A stretch of DNA of 64,000 nt from Anaerolineae bacterium (GTDB lineage Bacteria > Chloroflexota > Anaerolineae > Aggregatilineales > Phototrophicaceae): positions 1 to 64,000 of the forward strand of contig JAJDWK010000032.1 of assembly GCA_022825675.1 (NCBI GenBank). The letters run 5' to 3'. Under the pieces are notes generated by a model, which did no database searches, was not told the origin of the DNA, and saw nothing but the letters and a program-made list of their open reading frames with translations. This document shows, one piece after another, positions 8,833 to 18,480 of the stretch. Position numbers and translations under genes: made by a program. How positions within the stretch are numbered: position 1 is the stretch's first letter; each line of letters opens with the position of its first letter.

Positions 8833-8900
8833 AACTGTCGCCGCGCGCATACTCTTCACATTTTCCCGCCACAGAGGGCGCAAAGAGCCGGAGGGGCTTG

Positions 8901-9227
8901 TCACGCATTAGGCGGCGGCGCAATCAGCCTGAGGTATTCCCAGGTGTAGATGCCGGTGTTGTGGCCGTCATCCCAGCTCGGCTGCAGGGCATAGTTGCCA
9001 ACAGCGCTCAAGCCGACCATTGTATACGAGCGGCGCGGCGTCAATTTGAGCATATCATCAGGCGCGTTTTCCATGCCCATGTTGGCATGCCCGCCGCGGC
9101 ATTCGACGCAGGGACAAGCCTCGCGCAAGTGCCCGAGCGGGTAATGGCTTATAAGGCCGTCGTCCCAGACGATTTCCAGGCGGTTTTTCCCGCGATCAAG
9201 CGTGATATTCGTCGGCTTCGGATGCAT
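8901..9227 (-). CDS. DUF971 (GBBH-like N-terminal domain) protein
   Basis: A 108-residue protein starting at MHPKPTN, consisting of a single DUF971/GBBH-N fold: IVWDDGLISHYPLGHLREACPCVECRGG near residues 19-46, followed by the WDDGHNTGIYTWEYLR ending near residue 100. The two cysteines of CPCVEC plus a histidine are the expected metal site. These small proteins are often linked with iron-sulfur or molybdenum cofactor handling, but the function is not settled. An in-frame extension upstream to 9374 shows no family similarity and is not used. The gene lies 152 bp upstream of malE on the same strand. Confidence 0.8.
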   Translation of the reverse strand: MHPKPTNITLDRGKNRLEIVWDDGLISHYPLGHLREACPCVECRGGHANMGMENAPDDMLKLTPRRSYTMVGLSAVGNYALQPSWDDGHNTGIYTWEYLRLIAPPPNA

Positions 9228-9391
9228 TGGCAGCGCCCGCGCAACTCGATTTGCCAACAATCGTATAGCGTAGCGAGGCAGATGACCAGCCGCTTTTTCC
9301 ATGCGCCAGCGGTGGGCTTGGGCTAAAGCGCCGCCGCAAAGACGGCTATACTTGGGCAATCGCAGGCAAATCACGGCGGGCGGAAGCTAGC

Positions 9392-11971
9392 ATGCTTAAC
9401 CTCCGGCAGCACACTATTGAGCAGAAGGCTGCATTTCAGTTTCAGCTGGCGGCTGATGCCCGAAGCAGCCGCACAGAGTACAGCGATGACCAGGCATGGA
9501 CAGTCACGCTGGGGCAGCGTGACGAAACCGCTTTGGCTTTAAAAACGCAGTATGGCGGGCGGGCGGATCTGGTGAGCATAGAACCAAGCTGGCGTAACGC
9601 GGAGCAGCGCATCCAGAAAGCCTTTGCCTATCATCAGCTGCCGCGCATCCGCCATTTTGCGCCAAACTTCCTGCAAATTGAAGCCATGCCCCTGCCCGAT
9701 GTTCAGCTGATCGCCCGCTTCTGGGCGATGGAGTCCCGGGCGGTTGGCGGCGAATTCACCTTGAGCAATCACTCCGCCGCCGATATAGCGCTGGGCTTGG
9801 ACCTCTTTTGCACTGTGAAAATCAATGGACGCAAGCGCCGGCTGAATGTATTGACGCTGGCGGATTATACATTGGCGCTGCATCTGGGCGAGATTGACAA
9901 GCTCAACCCGGTGCTCACGCTGGAAGGTGCCGGCGTCGAGAGCTATGGCGGGCGCATCAACAGCCCCAAGCTGGGCTGCCGCTTCACGCTTGCTGGCGGG
10001 GGGAAGCAGCGCATTCCCTTTGTTGTCGCCGGGCTGGAAGATATGCGCGATTCCTTCAGCGTGGCGCAGAACTGGATGTCCCGCCCTTGGGGCGCATATT
10101 TTAAGCGCATCGACAGCGATGCCGCCGCCGTGCCCAAGATCACAACCGGAAATGAAGGCTGGGACCGCGTCATTGAGCTGTCTTATGCGCATCTCTTGCA
10201 GGCATTCATGGGCGCGACCGAGCAGTTGCCGTACAAGTCTTTCGTCGCCAACCGCGCCAGCAACCGCGGCTGGAGCCGCCGCGGCGATGGCAGCGACCAC
10301 ATGCGCGCCTGGGCGGGGCAAGACCCGACGCTCGCCTACCTGGCGCTGCCCGCCGTTGCCAGCGTTGATGGCGCGCTGGCGCAGGGCGTCATCCACAATT
10401 ATTTGGCGATTCAAGAAGCAAGCGGCTTCATCGACCGGCAGCCGGGCTTGGCGGGGCAAAGGCAGGGGCTGCTGATGATGCCATTGTTGGCGCGGCTGAG
10501 CTGGCTGGTCTATCAACAGACGGAAGACACTGACTTTTTGGCGGAGGTCTTGCCGCCTTTGTGGAAGTTTTTCCAGCATTGGCTGAGCCGGGATTACGAT
10601 GCTGATGGCGATGGCGCGCCGGAATGGCGCTCGGAACGGCAGTTGGGATATGTCGCCTTGCCTACTTTTGGCCGCAGCCAAATATGGGCGCAGGGAGCGG
10701 ACATCCGCCTCATGGAATCGCCAGATTTGCTCGCTTATTTGATTTCGGAAGCCGATGCCCTGGGCGCGATCGCGGCGGTTTCAGGCGAAGAAGAAACGCA
10801 GAAAGAAGCGACTGCCCAGCGTGAGCGGCTGCTGGCTGTGCTGGATGCATTCTGGGACGGCAGCCGCTTCCACTATCGAGACCGCGACACGCATGAGACA
10901 GCCGGCGGGCAGCGGCTGCTGCATGGCGGCGCTGGCGACCAAGAGCATCAACTGGATTGCGACTTGCCGCAGCCCGCGCGCGTCATGATTCGCGTTGTTG
11001 GCGGGGTGTCTCAGGTTCCTCGCATTACTTTATTTATTGACGGCGCAGACGCCAGCGGCAGCGCCTGCCGCTTGAGCGTCGATGCGGCAGAATTCAACTG
11101 GTTGAATCGGCAAGGCATATACATCAGCGAGCGGGTCTTTTCACGGCTGGACCGTGTCGCCGTCAGCGGGCTCAGCCGCGTGTATAAGGTGTACGCGCAG
11201 ACTATCGACAGCAGCCAACTGGATATCAACGCCTTGCTGCCGCTGTGGACGGGGCAGCTGAGCGCGGAGCGCGCCGCGGCGCTTGCCAAGCTGGCGCGGG
11301 ATGAAGCGCATTTTCTGCGCCCCAACGGCATAACCATGGTCAGCGCCAGCGAGCGTGGATTTGACCCCTCGAATGCCCGTGGTGGCGGCGGGATTTGGAT
11401 GTATTGGCTGTCGCTCGTCGGCGAAGGTTTGGTAAAAGCCGGCTATCAGCGCCAGGCGGCGGCGCTTGTCAAGCGGGTATTGACGGGCTTGGCGCGCGTC
11501 CTGGAGCGGGAGGGACGACTCTCGCAATTTTATCACGCGGATGAAGCCAAGGGTTTCGGCGAGAAACACCATATCGGCGGCAGCGCGCCCTTGCATCTGC
11601 TCAACGAAGTCATCGGCATCCGCATCCTGTCGCCGCGGCGCGTGTACATCGGGCGCGATTTCGGCTGGGGCGAGGCGATAACCGTTGAGCAGCACGGCAT
11701 CCGGGTAGAGCGTGATGCCAGCGGCACTGCTGTAACCTTTCCTTCGGGGCATCAGGAGAGCCTGCCCGCGGCTGCGCCATCACAAGTGCTTGAAGACCCT
11801 GACTCGCTGCCGCCGGCGGCTGCGGAGACTTTACTGCCGCCGGCACCAGAGCTTGAAAGCGCGGCGCGGGAAGAACGGGTCCAGATTGCAGTAGAAGACA
11901 GCGCCGGCGAAGCGCCAGAACCCGAAACCGCGCCAGCTGACGACGAAGCCGACGAGCCGCAAGCGCCATGA
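9392..11971 (+). CDS. Putative six-hairpin glycosidase (GH63/MGH1-like)
   Basis: An 859-residue protein without a signal peptide. Residues 1-240 form a beta-rich N-terminal domain; residues 250-770 have the alpha-rich repeats of an (alpha/alpha)6 barrel, with WAGQDPTLAYLALPAVA, GFIDRQPGLAGQRQG and a YDADGDGAPEW segment that resemble the acid-rich loops of GH63, glucosylglycerate/mannosylglycerate hydrolase and debranching-type enzymes. The last 90 residues are a proline/glutamate/alanine-rich acidic tail. The catalytic acids cannot be assigned with confidence. It overlaps the next gene by 4 bp (ATGA), so an operon with the ABC exporter and methyltransferase is likely. Confidence 0.6.
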   Translation: MLNLRQHTIEQKAAFQFQLAADARSSRTEYSDDQAWTVTLGQRDETALALKTQYGGRADLVSIEPSWRNAEQRIQKAFAYHQLPRIRHFAPNFLQIEAMPLPDVQLIARFWAMESRAVGGEFTLSNHSAADIALGLDLFCTVKINGRKRRLNVLTLADYTLALHLGEIDKLNPVLTLEGAGVESYGGRINSPKLGCRFTLAGGGKQRIPFVVAGLEDMRDSFSVAQNWMSRPWGAYFKRIDSDAAAVPKITTGNEGWDRVIELSYAHLLQAFMGATEQLPYKSFVANRASNRGWSRRGDGSDHMRAWAGQDPTLAYLALPAVASVDGALAQGVIHNYLAIQEASGFIDRQPGLAGQRQGLLMMPLLARLSWLVYQQTEDTDFLAEVLPPLWKFFQHWLSRDYDADGDGAPEWRSERQLGYVALPTFGRSQIWAQGADIRLMESPDLLAYLISEADALGAIAAVSGEEETQKEATAQRERLLAVLDAFWDGSRFHYRDRDTHETAGGQRLLHGGAGDQEHQLDCDLPQPARVMIRVVGGVSQVPRITLFIDGADASGSACRLSVDAAEFNWLNRQGIYISERVFSRLDRVAVSGLSRVYKVYAQTIDSSQLDINALLPLWTGQLSAERAAALAKLARDEAHFLRPNGITMVSASERGFDPSNARGGGGIWMYWLSLVGEGLVKAGYQRQAAALVKRVLTGLARVLEREGRLSQFYHADEAKGFGEKHHIGGSAPLHLLNEVIGIRILSPRRVYIGRDFGWGEAITVEQHGIRVERDASGTAVTFPSGHQESLPAAAPSQVLEDPDSLPPAAAETLLPPAPELESAAREERVQIAVEDSAGEAPEPETAPADDEADEPQAP

Positions 11972-13803
11972 TGCGTATACGCCGGCGGCGGGCGAGCGGC
12001 GACAAGCGCGATATTCCCGAAACGCCGGTTTCGGCGCGGCGTCTGTTGGCATACCTGCGTCCCTACAGCTTGCGCTTGCTGGTGGCGCTGCTCGGCTTGC
12101 TGGGCAGCACCGCGCTGAGCCTGGTGTTCCCGGCGGTTATCCGTGATGTCGTCGATTCTGTCTTTGAAAATGCCGACCGCGGCTTGCTGGATTCCATCAC
12201 GCTGTTGCTGCTGGTGGTATTTCTTTTCCGCTCGCTCGCCTCATTTGTGCAGAATTACAACTTGAATTATGTCGGCGAGAAGATAGTCGTCGATATCCGC
12301 CAAGAGCTCTACGCGCATCTGCAAACTTTGTCCATCGGCTTCTTTTTGGAGCGGCGCGTGGGCGAGCTCATCAGCCGCATATCCGCCGATGTTACCGTCA
12401 TGCGCACGGTTTTGACGGGCAACATCAGCACCTTGCTGCAGCAATCGCTGACGCTCGTTGGTTCGGTCGCGGTTATGTTCCTGCTCAATTGGCGGCTGAC
12501 TCTGTTCATCATTGTGCTGATGCCGGTCATCGTGCTGGTTGGCTTTGTCTTTGGCGCGGCAATCCGCCGCATAAGCACCAAGGTGCAGGATGAAATCGCC
12601 GGCGCCACAGTGGTTGCGGAAGAGGTTTTCCAAAATATCCGCGAGGTCAAGAGCTTCGCGCGCGAGGACTATGAAATCGGGCGCTACAACCGAGCGATAC
12701 TGGTCGCTTTTCGCGCTTCCGTGCGTTTGCTGACCTTGCGCTCGGTATTTGGTCCCATCATCGGCTTCTTCGCTTTTGCCGCGCTGGCGCTGATCTTGTG
12801 GTTTGGCGGGCGGGAGGTGCTGGACGGGCGCTTGAGCACGGGGGAATTGGTCGCCTTCCTGGTCTATGGGCTGACAGTCGCCGGCAGCTTCGCCGGCTTG
12901 GTGAGCTTGTATTCACAATTCCAGGAAGCGCTGGGCGCGACCAAGCGCATCTTCGAAATCCTCGGCAGCGAAACCTCAGTGCGGGATGCCCCTGGCGCGC
13001 CCGAGCTGTCGCGGGTGCGGGGGGCGCTCTCGCTGCGGGATGTGCATTTCGCTTATGAAGAGGGTGTAAAAGTCTTGCGGGATATCAACCTGGATATCGC
13101 CGAGGGCGAGGTCATCGCCTTGGTCGGTCCCAGCGGCGCAGGCAAGAGTACGCTCTTCAACCTCATCCCCCGCTTTTATGACCCCAGCACCGGCGCGATA
13201 TATGTCGATGGCTGTGATATTCGCGCGGTGGCGCAGCGCAGCCTGCGCGAGCATATCGGCCTTGTGCCACAGGAGACGCTGCTTTTCGGCGGCAGCATCC
13301 GGGAGAATATCCTGTACGGCAAGCTGGATGCCAGCGACGACGAGCTTGTCGCCGCCGCCCAATCCGCCAATGCGCATGAGTTTATCCAGGCGCTGCCGAA
13401 GGGCTATGACACCATTGTCGGCGAGCGCGGCGTCAAGCTCAGCGGCGGGCAGCGGCAGCGGGTCGCCATCGCCCGCGCGCTATTGAAGAACCCGTCAATC
13501 CTGCTGCTGGATGAAGCCACCTCCAGCCTGGATAACGAAAGCGAGCAATTGCTGCAGGATGCGCTCAAGCGGCTGATGCGCGGGCGCACCACCTTGATTA
13601 TCGCCCATCGCCTGAGCACGGTGCGCGTTGCCCAGCGCATCGCCGTGCTTGATGAAGGCGCGATAACAGAATTGGGCACCCATGCCGAGCTGATGGCTCA
13701 GCGAGGGCTCTACGCCAAATTGTACGAGATGCAATTCCGCGAGACTGACCTCTTCGATTCCGCCGAGAAGCCGACAGACGCGCCGCGCGGGGGCGGGCGG
13801 TGA
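11968..13803 (+). CDS. ABC exporter, fused membrane and ATPase domains (MsbA/BmrA-like)
   Basis: A 611-residue half-transporter. Six membrane spans lie near residues 30-320, and the nucleotide-binding domain fills residues 350-590. The domain is fully canonical: Walker A GPSGAGKST, Q-loop VPQE, signature LSGGQRQR, Walker B with catalytic glutamate ILLLDEATS and H-loop AHRLS. That predicts a working homodimer, in contrast to the paired exporters at 45-49 kb. Substrate unknown; lipid, peptide or drug export is typical. It overlaps both neighbours (ATGA upstream, GTGA downstream). Confidence 0.92.
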   Translation: MMRIRRRRASGDKRDIPETPVSARRLLAYLRPYSLRLLVALLGLLGSTALSLVFPAVIRDVVDSVFENADRGLLDSITLLLLVVFLFRSLASFVQNYNLNYVGEKIVVDIRQELYAHLQTLSIGFFLERRVGELISRISADVTVMRTVLTGNISTLLQQSLTLVGSVAVMFLLNWRLTLFIIVLMPVIVLVGFVFGAAIRRISTKVQDEIAGATVVAEEVFQNIREVKSFAREDYEIGRYNRAILVAFRASVRLLTLRSVFGPIIGFFAFAALALILWFGGREVLDGRLSTGELVAFLVYGLTVAGSFAGLVSLYSQFQEALGATKRIFEILGSETSVRDAPGAPELSRVRGALSLRDVHFAYEEGVKVLRDINLDIAEGEVIALVGPSGAGKSTLFNLIPRFYDPSTGAIYVDGCDIRAVAQRSLREHIGLVPQETLLFGGSIRENILYGKLDASDDELVAAAQSANAHEFIQALPKGYDTIVGERGVKLSGGQRQRVAIARALLKNPSILLLDEATSSLDNESEQLLQDALKRLMRGRTTLIIAHRLSTVRVAQRIAVLDEGAITELGTHAELMAQRGLYAKLYEMQFRETDLFDSAEKPTDAPRGGGR

Positions 13804-14507
13804 TAGCGCTCGCCCTTTGCGCTGCTGCGGCGGCTGTATGTTTTCTTGTTTGGTGGCTGCTTTACGAAACGGAAGGCGCATATTTGGGGCGGCGGGTCGT
13901 CATCGCGCTTTATGACTTGTACGCGCGCCGCTATGACCGCATCAAAGCCTTTGACGCTTATGCCGAGCAGGCGCTGCTGGCGCAGCCGCTTCTGGACAGC
14001 CTCGCGCCCCAGACGGAGCCGCTGCTGCTTGATGTCGCGACTGGCACTGGCCGGCTGCCGCTGCTGCTGGCGGCTGATGCGCGCTTCGGGGGGCATATCA
14101 TCGCGCTGGACGCCAGCGCGAATATGCTGGCGCAGGCGCGGCGCAAATTGCAAACTCAGCCCGTTCGCCGCTGCATATCGCTCGTTCAGCAAGATGCGAT
14201 GCGCCTGCCCTTCCCCGACCGCAGCTTTGATGCCGTCACCTGCCTGGAGGCGCTGGAATTCCTGCCGAGCCCGCGCGGGGCGCTCGCCGAAATGGCGCGG
14301 GTATTAAGCCCCGGCGGCATACTGCTGACGACTATGCGCATAGACAGCCGCTGGCTGCCCGGGCGCGCGCTGAGCGAAGCGCAGATGCGCGCCGCCTTGA
14401 CCGCGCTCGACATGGGCGACATCACCGTTGAGATATGGCAGGAGGATTACAGCCAAGTCTGGGCGCGCAAAGCCGCGACAACGGCAGCTAATGCCGGGGT
14501 TCGCTGA
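13800..14507 (+). CDS. Membrane-anchored class I SAM methyltransferase
   Basis: A 235-residue protein starting with GTG at 13800, overlapping the stop of the exporter gene by 4 bp. Residues 1-22 are a hydrophobic anchor. The Rossmann core then shows motif I LLLDVATGTGRLPLLLA near residue 75, the acidic residue at the end of strand 2 (IIALDASANML) and motif FDAVTCLEALEFLP near residue 141. The core resembles UbiE/methyltransferase-11 proteins. Substrate not recognisable; coupling to an exporter suggests a lipid or envelope component. Confidence 0.8.
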   Translation: MIALALCAAAAAVCFLVWWLLYETEGAYLGRRVVIALYDLYARRYDRIKAFDAYAEQALLAQPLLDSLAPQTEPLLLDVATGTGRLPLLLAADARFGGHIIALDASANMLAQARRKLQTQPVRRCISLVQQDAMRLPFPDRSFDAVTCLEALEFLPSPRGALAEMARVLSPGGILLTTMRIDSRWLPGRALSEAQMRAALTALDMGDITVEIWQEDYSQVWARKAATTAANAGVR

Positions 14508-14623
14508 TTGCCCATATCGCATCCCAATAGCAAGGCGTCTCACAGAAATCGGCATTAGCGAAAGCCAGCGGCTTTGCTAGAATGCCTGCTGATTTGCTCC
14601 GCGCGCAAAAGGACCGTCGCACC

Positions 14624-16348
14624 GTGAAACAGTTGAACCGAGAGTTGGAAAAGGCAATAGCGGCAGCGCTGGGTTCGGCGCAAGCCGCTGGCGAACTCCC
14701 GCCTTTTGCGCCACCGGCAATACCTGTCAGTTCGCCGCGGCGGGCGGGGCAAGGCGATTGGGCTTACCCGGCGATGGGCTTGGCGAAATATGCGCGCCGG
14801 AAGCCGCTGGAAATCGCCCAAATCATCGCCGAGCAGTTGCCGGCGCTTGACTTTGTGCAGGCTATCGACATTCTGCCGCCGGGATTCATCAACTTCACAC
14901 TCTGCCCGAGCTATCTGCGGCAGCAGGTGGACGCGATACTTTGTGAAGGCGAGTCGGTCTTCCAGTTGGAAATCGGCGCGGGCAAAAGCGCGCAGGTCGA
15001 ATTTGTCAGCGCCAACCCCAGCGGTCCCATCACCATTGGGCATACGCGCGGCGCTGTCATCGGCGATGCGATGGCGCGCTTGCTGGAGGCGGCGGGCTAT
15101 CAAGTGCAGCGCGAATATTATTATAACAACGCCGGCAACCAGATGATCGCGCTGGGGGAAAGCCTGAAACTGCGCTACCTGGAGCAGCTCGGCGAGACCG
15201 TTAGCTTCCCCGATGGCTATTACCTGGGCGACTATCTCATCGAAGTGGCCGCCGCGCTCGCCGCCGAACATGCTGATGCCCTGCGCGGGCGGGATTGGCA
15301 GTTCTTCCGCGACATTGCCGAGCGGCACATGTTCGCTTGGATCAAACGCTCCTTGGCGGCAGTCGACATCTTGCACGACAATTTCTACAACGAGACTTCT
15401 CTCTTTGAGTCCGGGCGCGCCTGGCAGACTCTGGATGCCTTAAGCGGGCGCGGCTACCTCTATGAATCCACACACAGAGAAGGCGCAGGCGCGGCAGAGA
15501 TCGCAGACATCACCGCGAAGGGCTATCAGCCGGCGACCTGGTTCCGCAGCAGCGCCTTTGGCGATGAAAAAGACCGGGTGATGGTCAAGAGCGGTGGCGA
15601 GCCCACCTATACGCTGCCCGATATCGCCTATCACCGCCACAAGCTGGAGCGCGGATTTGATATCGCGGTGATTGTCTTGGGCACTGACCACTTCTCTCAG
15701 TCACAGGTTGTCAAGTATGGGCTGCAAGCGCTCGGTTTGGACCCGGCGCCAATTCATGTGATATTTGTGCAGATGGTGCGGGCGGTGCGCTGGAACGAAG
15801 CCCGCGGCGCATTTGAGACGGTGAAACAGTCGAAGCGCGCCGGCGATTTTGATACCTTGGACGACCTGGTCGCCATGACCAGCGCCGATGCCGTGCGCTA
15901 TCACATGCTGGCGCGCAGCCCCAACTCCCAGCTGGATTTCGATGTCGACCAGGTCGTGAAGCAGTCCAACGAGAACCCGGTCTATTATATTCAAAACGCT
16001 TATGTGCGCTGCGCCGGGATTTTCCGCGAGGCGCAGGAACGGGGCTTCAGCGATGATGATGCCGACCTGAGCCTGCTGGGCGCGGAGGAGTTGAGATTCC
16101 TGCGCAAAGCGCTTGAGCTGGGCAATGTCATTGAGCAGGCGGCGCTTGCTTATGAGCCGCACAAAATCGCCTTTTTCGCCCAGGAGCTGGCGGCGGTTTT
16201 CCATCCCATCTATGATTCCGTGCGTGTCCTGCACAGCGAAGTGCCGCCGCCGGTGGCGAAGGCGCGCCTGCGTTTTTATCGGGCGGCGGCGGTACTCTTC
16301 CGCCGGCTCCTCAGTTTGATGGGCATGACCGCCCCGGAGCGCATGTGA
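14624..16348 (+). CDS. argS: Arginyl-tRNA synthetase
   Basis: A class I synthetase of about 574 residues charging tRNA-Arg. The N-terminal Add-1 domain covers residues 1-110; the HIGH-region reads [13 protein letters not shown], with Thr in place of the first His; the KMSKS equivalent is KQSKRAGDF; the C-terminal DALR anticodon domain begins near residue 455 with the typical [13 protein letters not shown] prefer GTG at 14624: it has AAAAGGA 10 nt upstream, and its N-terminus ([12 protein letters not shown]) matches the family. An upstream ATG at 14582 would add 14 residues but has no ribosome site and overlaps a possible -10 box TAGAAT (14578-14583). Confidence 0.93.
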   Translation: MKQLNRELEKAIAAALGSAQAAGELPPFAPPAIPVSSPRRAGQGDWAYPAMGLAKYARRKPLEIAQIIAEQLPALDFVQAIDILPPGFINFTLCPSYLRQQVDAILCEGESVFQLEIGAGKSAQVEFVSANPSGPITIGHTRGAVIGDAMARLLEAAGYQVQREYYYNNAGNQMIALGESLKLRYLEQLGETVSFPDGYYLGDYLIEVAAALAAEHADALRGRDWQFFRDIAERHMFAWIKRSLAAVDILHDNFYNETSLFESGRAWQTLDALSGRGYLYESTHREGAGAAEIADITAKGYQPATWFRSSAFGDEKDRVMVKSGGEPTYTLPDIAYHRHKLERGFDIAVIVLGTDHFSQSQVVKYGLQALGLDPAPIHVIFVQMVRAVRWNEARGAFETVKQSKRAGDFDTLDDLVAMTSADAVRYHMLARSPNSQLDFDVDQVVKQSNENPVYYIQNAYVRCAGIFREAQERGFSDDDADLSLLGAEELRFLRKALELGNVIEQAALAYEPHKIAFFAQELAAVFHPIYDSVRVLHSEVPPPVAKARLRFYRAAAVLFRRLLSLMGMTAPERM

Positions 16349-16367
16349 GCAGAATCGGGAGAGCGCT

Positions 16368-16922
16368 ATGGGATTAAAACCCGACCGTTGGATCAAGCAG
16401 ATGGCGCGGCAGCACCGCATGATTGAGCCATTTGTCGATACCCAGGTGCGTGAAGGCGCCATCAGCTATGGCGTATCCTCTTATGGCTATGACCTGCGCG
16501 TCGCGGACGATTTCAAAATCTTCACGAATGTGCGCTCGGCGATTGTCGACCCCAAGAATTTCGCCAGCGATTCCTTCGTTGATTTCCGCGGCGATGTCTG
16601 TATAATCCCGCCCAATTCTTTTGCGCTGGCGCGCTCGGTAGAATACTTCCGCATCCCGCGCCAGGTGCTGACTGTATGTCTGGGCAAATCGACCTACGCG
16701 CGCTGCGGCTTAATCGTGAATGTAACGCCTTTTGAGCCGGAGTGGGAAGGCTTCGTCACGCTGGAAATCAGCAATACGACGCCGCTGCCCGCCAAGGTCT
16801 ATGCGAATGAAGGCTTGGCGCAGGTGCTATTCTTCGAGGCGGATGAACCCTGCGAGCAATCTTATGCCGACAAGAAAGGCAAATATCAGGGGCAGACGGG
16901 CGTCACGCCGCCGCGCATGTAA
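16368..16922 (+). CDS. dcd: dCTP deaminase
   Basis: A 184-residue trimeric-dUTPase-fold enzyme that deaminates dCTP to dUTP, supplying dTTP synthesis. The [16 protein letters not shown] segment (residues 38-53), the [31 protein letters not shown] active region (residues 104-134, catalytic Glu in PEWEG) and the C-terminal [11 protein letters not shown] are all present. The form is the one seen in many non-enteric bacteria. It follows argS by 19 bp on the same strand. Confidence 0.93.
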   Translation: MGLKPDRWIKQMARQHRMIEPFVDTQVREGAISYGVSSYGYDLRVADDFKIFTNVRSAIVDPKNFASDSFVDFRGDVCIIPPNSFALARSVEYFRIPRQVLTVCLGKSTYARCGLIVNVTPFEPEWEGFVTLEISNTTPLPAKVYANEGLAQVLFFEADEPCEQSYADKKGKYQGQTGVTPPRM

Positions 16923-16967
16923 TGCGTAAAACGAATTGGGTTCGAGCGCAGCCCGCGGAAAACAGTC

Positions 16968-16997
16968 TTGACACTTGCCGGCGCTGTCTGTTACACT
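16968..16997 (+). promoter_or_regulatory. Promoter of tRNA-Val
   Basis: TTGACA (16968-16973), 18 bp, TACACT (16992-16997), ending 11 bp before the tRNA. The same -10 sequence is used by the other two tRNA genes in this window. Confidence 0.75.
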
Positions 16998-17008
16998 GCG
17001 GGGGATAA

Positions 17009-17082
17009 GGGCGATTAGCTCAATTGGCCAGAGCATCCGGTTTACACCCGGAAGGTTGTAAGTTCGAGTCTTACATCGCCCA
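17009..17082 (+). tRNA. tRNA-Val (anticodon TAC)
   Basis: A 74-nt cloverleaf: acceptor GGGCGAT/ATCGCCC, D-arm GCTC..GAGC, anticodon arm TCCGG-TTTACAC-CCGGA with anticodon TAC, T-arm GTAAG-TTCGAGT-CTTAC, discriminator A. CCA is not encoded. Confidence 0.95.
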
Positions 17083-17305
17083 CAGAATGCGCCGCTGCCG
17101 GCGCATTTTCTATTGGTGGGGATTGGTTTTGGTCGCGCAGGCGCTTCGTTTCGCCGTAAAACTCTGCGCCCCCGGCGGTAAAAATAATGGTAGTGGCCGC
17201 GCAATTATAGCGATATGCAGGCACGACTCTGTAAGTCCTCCACGAAATCAGCAGGAAATTTAGGGCGTTTCGGCGAAATGCCCCAACATCGAGTCCTTTT
17301 CTGTG

Positions 17306-17350
17306 GATTTACAGGAGTATCTTTATGTCCTTTGTGTCTTTGTGGTGAAG
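17306..17350 (-). repeat. Dispersed intergenic repeat, copy 2 (partial)
   Basis: Read on the minus strand it begins CTTCACCACAAAGACACAAAGG and matches the start of the copy at 35129 (TTCACCACCGAGACACAAAGG) with few changes. Only the first ~40 bp of the element are recognisable. Confidence 0.6.
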
Positions 17351-17391
17351 AATACTTTGCTGCGATTGCCCTGCCCCTTCGCCAACCCCGC

Positions 17392-17420
17392 TTGACAACA
17401 CTTTGTCAATTGTCTACAAT
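17392..17420 (+). promoter_or_regulatory. Promoter with palindromic operator (site 1)
   Basis: A near-consensus sigma-70 promoter: TTGACA (17392-17397), 17 bp, TACAAT (17415-17420). The perfect palindrome ATTGTCTACAAT (17409-17420) covers the whole -10 box, and an outer repeat TTGTCA/TGACAA flanks it. Bound repressor would block RNA polymerase. The half-site spacing TTGT-N2-ACAA fits GntR/FCD regulators, and such a gene lies at 31272. Transcription would begin near 17427, only about 4 nt before the first ATG. Confidence 0.75.
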
Positions 17421-17430
17421 ATGACAATAT

Positions 17431-18480
17431 ATGCCTATGGTTGCGTTCCAGCGCTTGGCGAATACCTTGGATTACATCCTAGAAGTCCGCAATTTGTGCA
17501 CCTATTTCAGCTTGGCGGAAGGCACGCTCAAAGCTGTTGACGGCGTTGACCTGACAATAGCGCCGCGCCAGACTGTCGGCGTCATCGGCGAATCGGGCTC
17601 GGGCAAAAGCGTCACCGCCCAGTCGATTTTGCGCATCGTGCCGCCGCCGGGGGCGATTGAAGCTGGCGAAATCCTGCTGCGCCGCAGCGACGGCAGCAGC
17701 GTCGACATCTGCCAGTTGGACGCGCGCGGCAAGCACATCCGCGCTATCCGCGGCGCCGAAATCTCCATGGTATTTCAAGAGCCGATGACCAGCCTCTCGC
17801 CGGTGCATACTATCGGCGAGCAAATTGCCGAGTCGATCCGCCTGCACATCACGCGGGACAAGCGCAAGACCAAGAGCCTGGCGCTGGACATGATTCATCG
17901 GGTGGGCATTTCCAACCCGCGCCAGCGCTTTGACGAATATCCGCATCAGCTATCCGGCGGCATGCGGCAGCGCGCCATGATAGCCATGGCGCTGTCCTGC
18001 AGTCCGTCGCTTTTGATAGCTGATGAGCCAACAACAGCGCTGGATGTCACCGTGCAAGCGCAGATACTCGAGCTGATGAAAGAGCTGCAAGACGAATTTG
18101 GCATGGCGATTATGTACATCACGCACGATTTGGGCGTCATCGCCGAAATTGCCGATGAGGTCAATGTGATGTATTTGGGGCGGGTGGTGGAACGGGCGTC
18201 GACGATAGAGCTGTTTAAGAATCCGCTGCACCCCTATACGCGGCGCTTGCTCAAATCGATTCCGCGGCTGGGCGGGCATGGCGGCGGGCGGCTGGATGCC
18301 ATCCGCGGCAATGTGCCAGTCCCTTTGAACCCGCCGCAGCAATGCGGCTTCAGCTCCCGCTGTGATGAATTCATAGCGGGCAAATGCGATGCCGCCGTGC
18401 CCGCTTTGGTGGATATGGGCAATCAGCATTATGTGCGCTGCTATTTGCACAGCGAAGAAAGCGAGCCAGCCTATGCCTGA
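17431..18480 (+). CDS. ABC importer ATPase, DppD type
   Basis: A 349-residue ATPase of the oligopeptide/dipeptide (family-5) importer class. Walker [11 protein letters not shown] near residue 53, signature LSGGMRQR near 173, Walker [13 protein letters not shown] near 191 and H-loop ITHD are canonical; the C-terminal oligopeptide-transporter domain has the cysteine cluster near residues 310-350 (CGFSSRC...C). The ATG at 17431 lies about 4 nt after the predicted transcription start, so the message may be nearly leaderless; TTG codons near 17468 are alternatives. It overlaps the next ATPase gene by 8 bp. Permease genes of the same class lie only at 29-31 kb, and the shared operator suggests they are partners. 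Confidence 0.9.
   Translation: MPMVAFQRLANTLDYILEVRNLCTYFSLAEGTLKAVDGVDLTIAPRQTVGVIGESGSGKSVTAQSILRIVPPPGAIEAGEILLRRSDGSSVDICQLDARGKHIRAIRGAEISMVFQEPMTSLSPVHTIGEQIAESIRLHITRDKRKTKSLALDMIHRVGISNPRQRFDEYPHQLSGGMRQRAMIAMALSCSPSLLIADEPTTALDVTVQAQILELMKELQDEFGMAIMYITHDLGVIAEIADEVNVMYLGRVVERASTIELFKNPLHPYTRRLLKSIPRLGGHGGGRLDAIRGNVPVPLNPPQQCGFSSRCDEFIAGKCDAAVPALVDMGNQHYVRCYLHSEESEPAYA

Larger units (their letters stand above)
17083..17430. other. Gap between tRNA-Val and the importer ATPase genes
   Basis: No convincing gene. The left part is featureless, 17306-17350 carries a copy of the dispersed repeat, and the last 39 bp hold the promoter and palindromic operator described separately. Confidence 0.7.
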
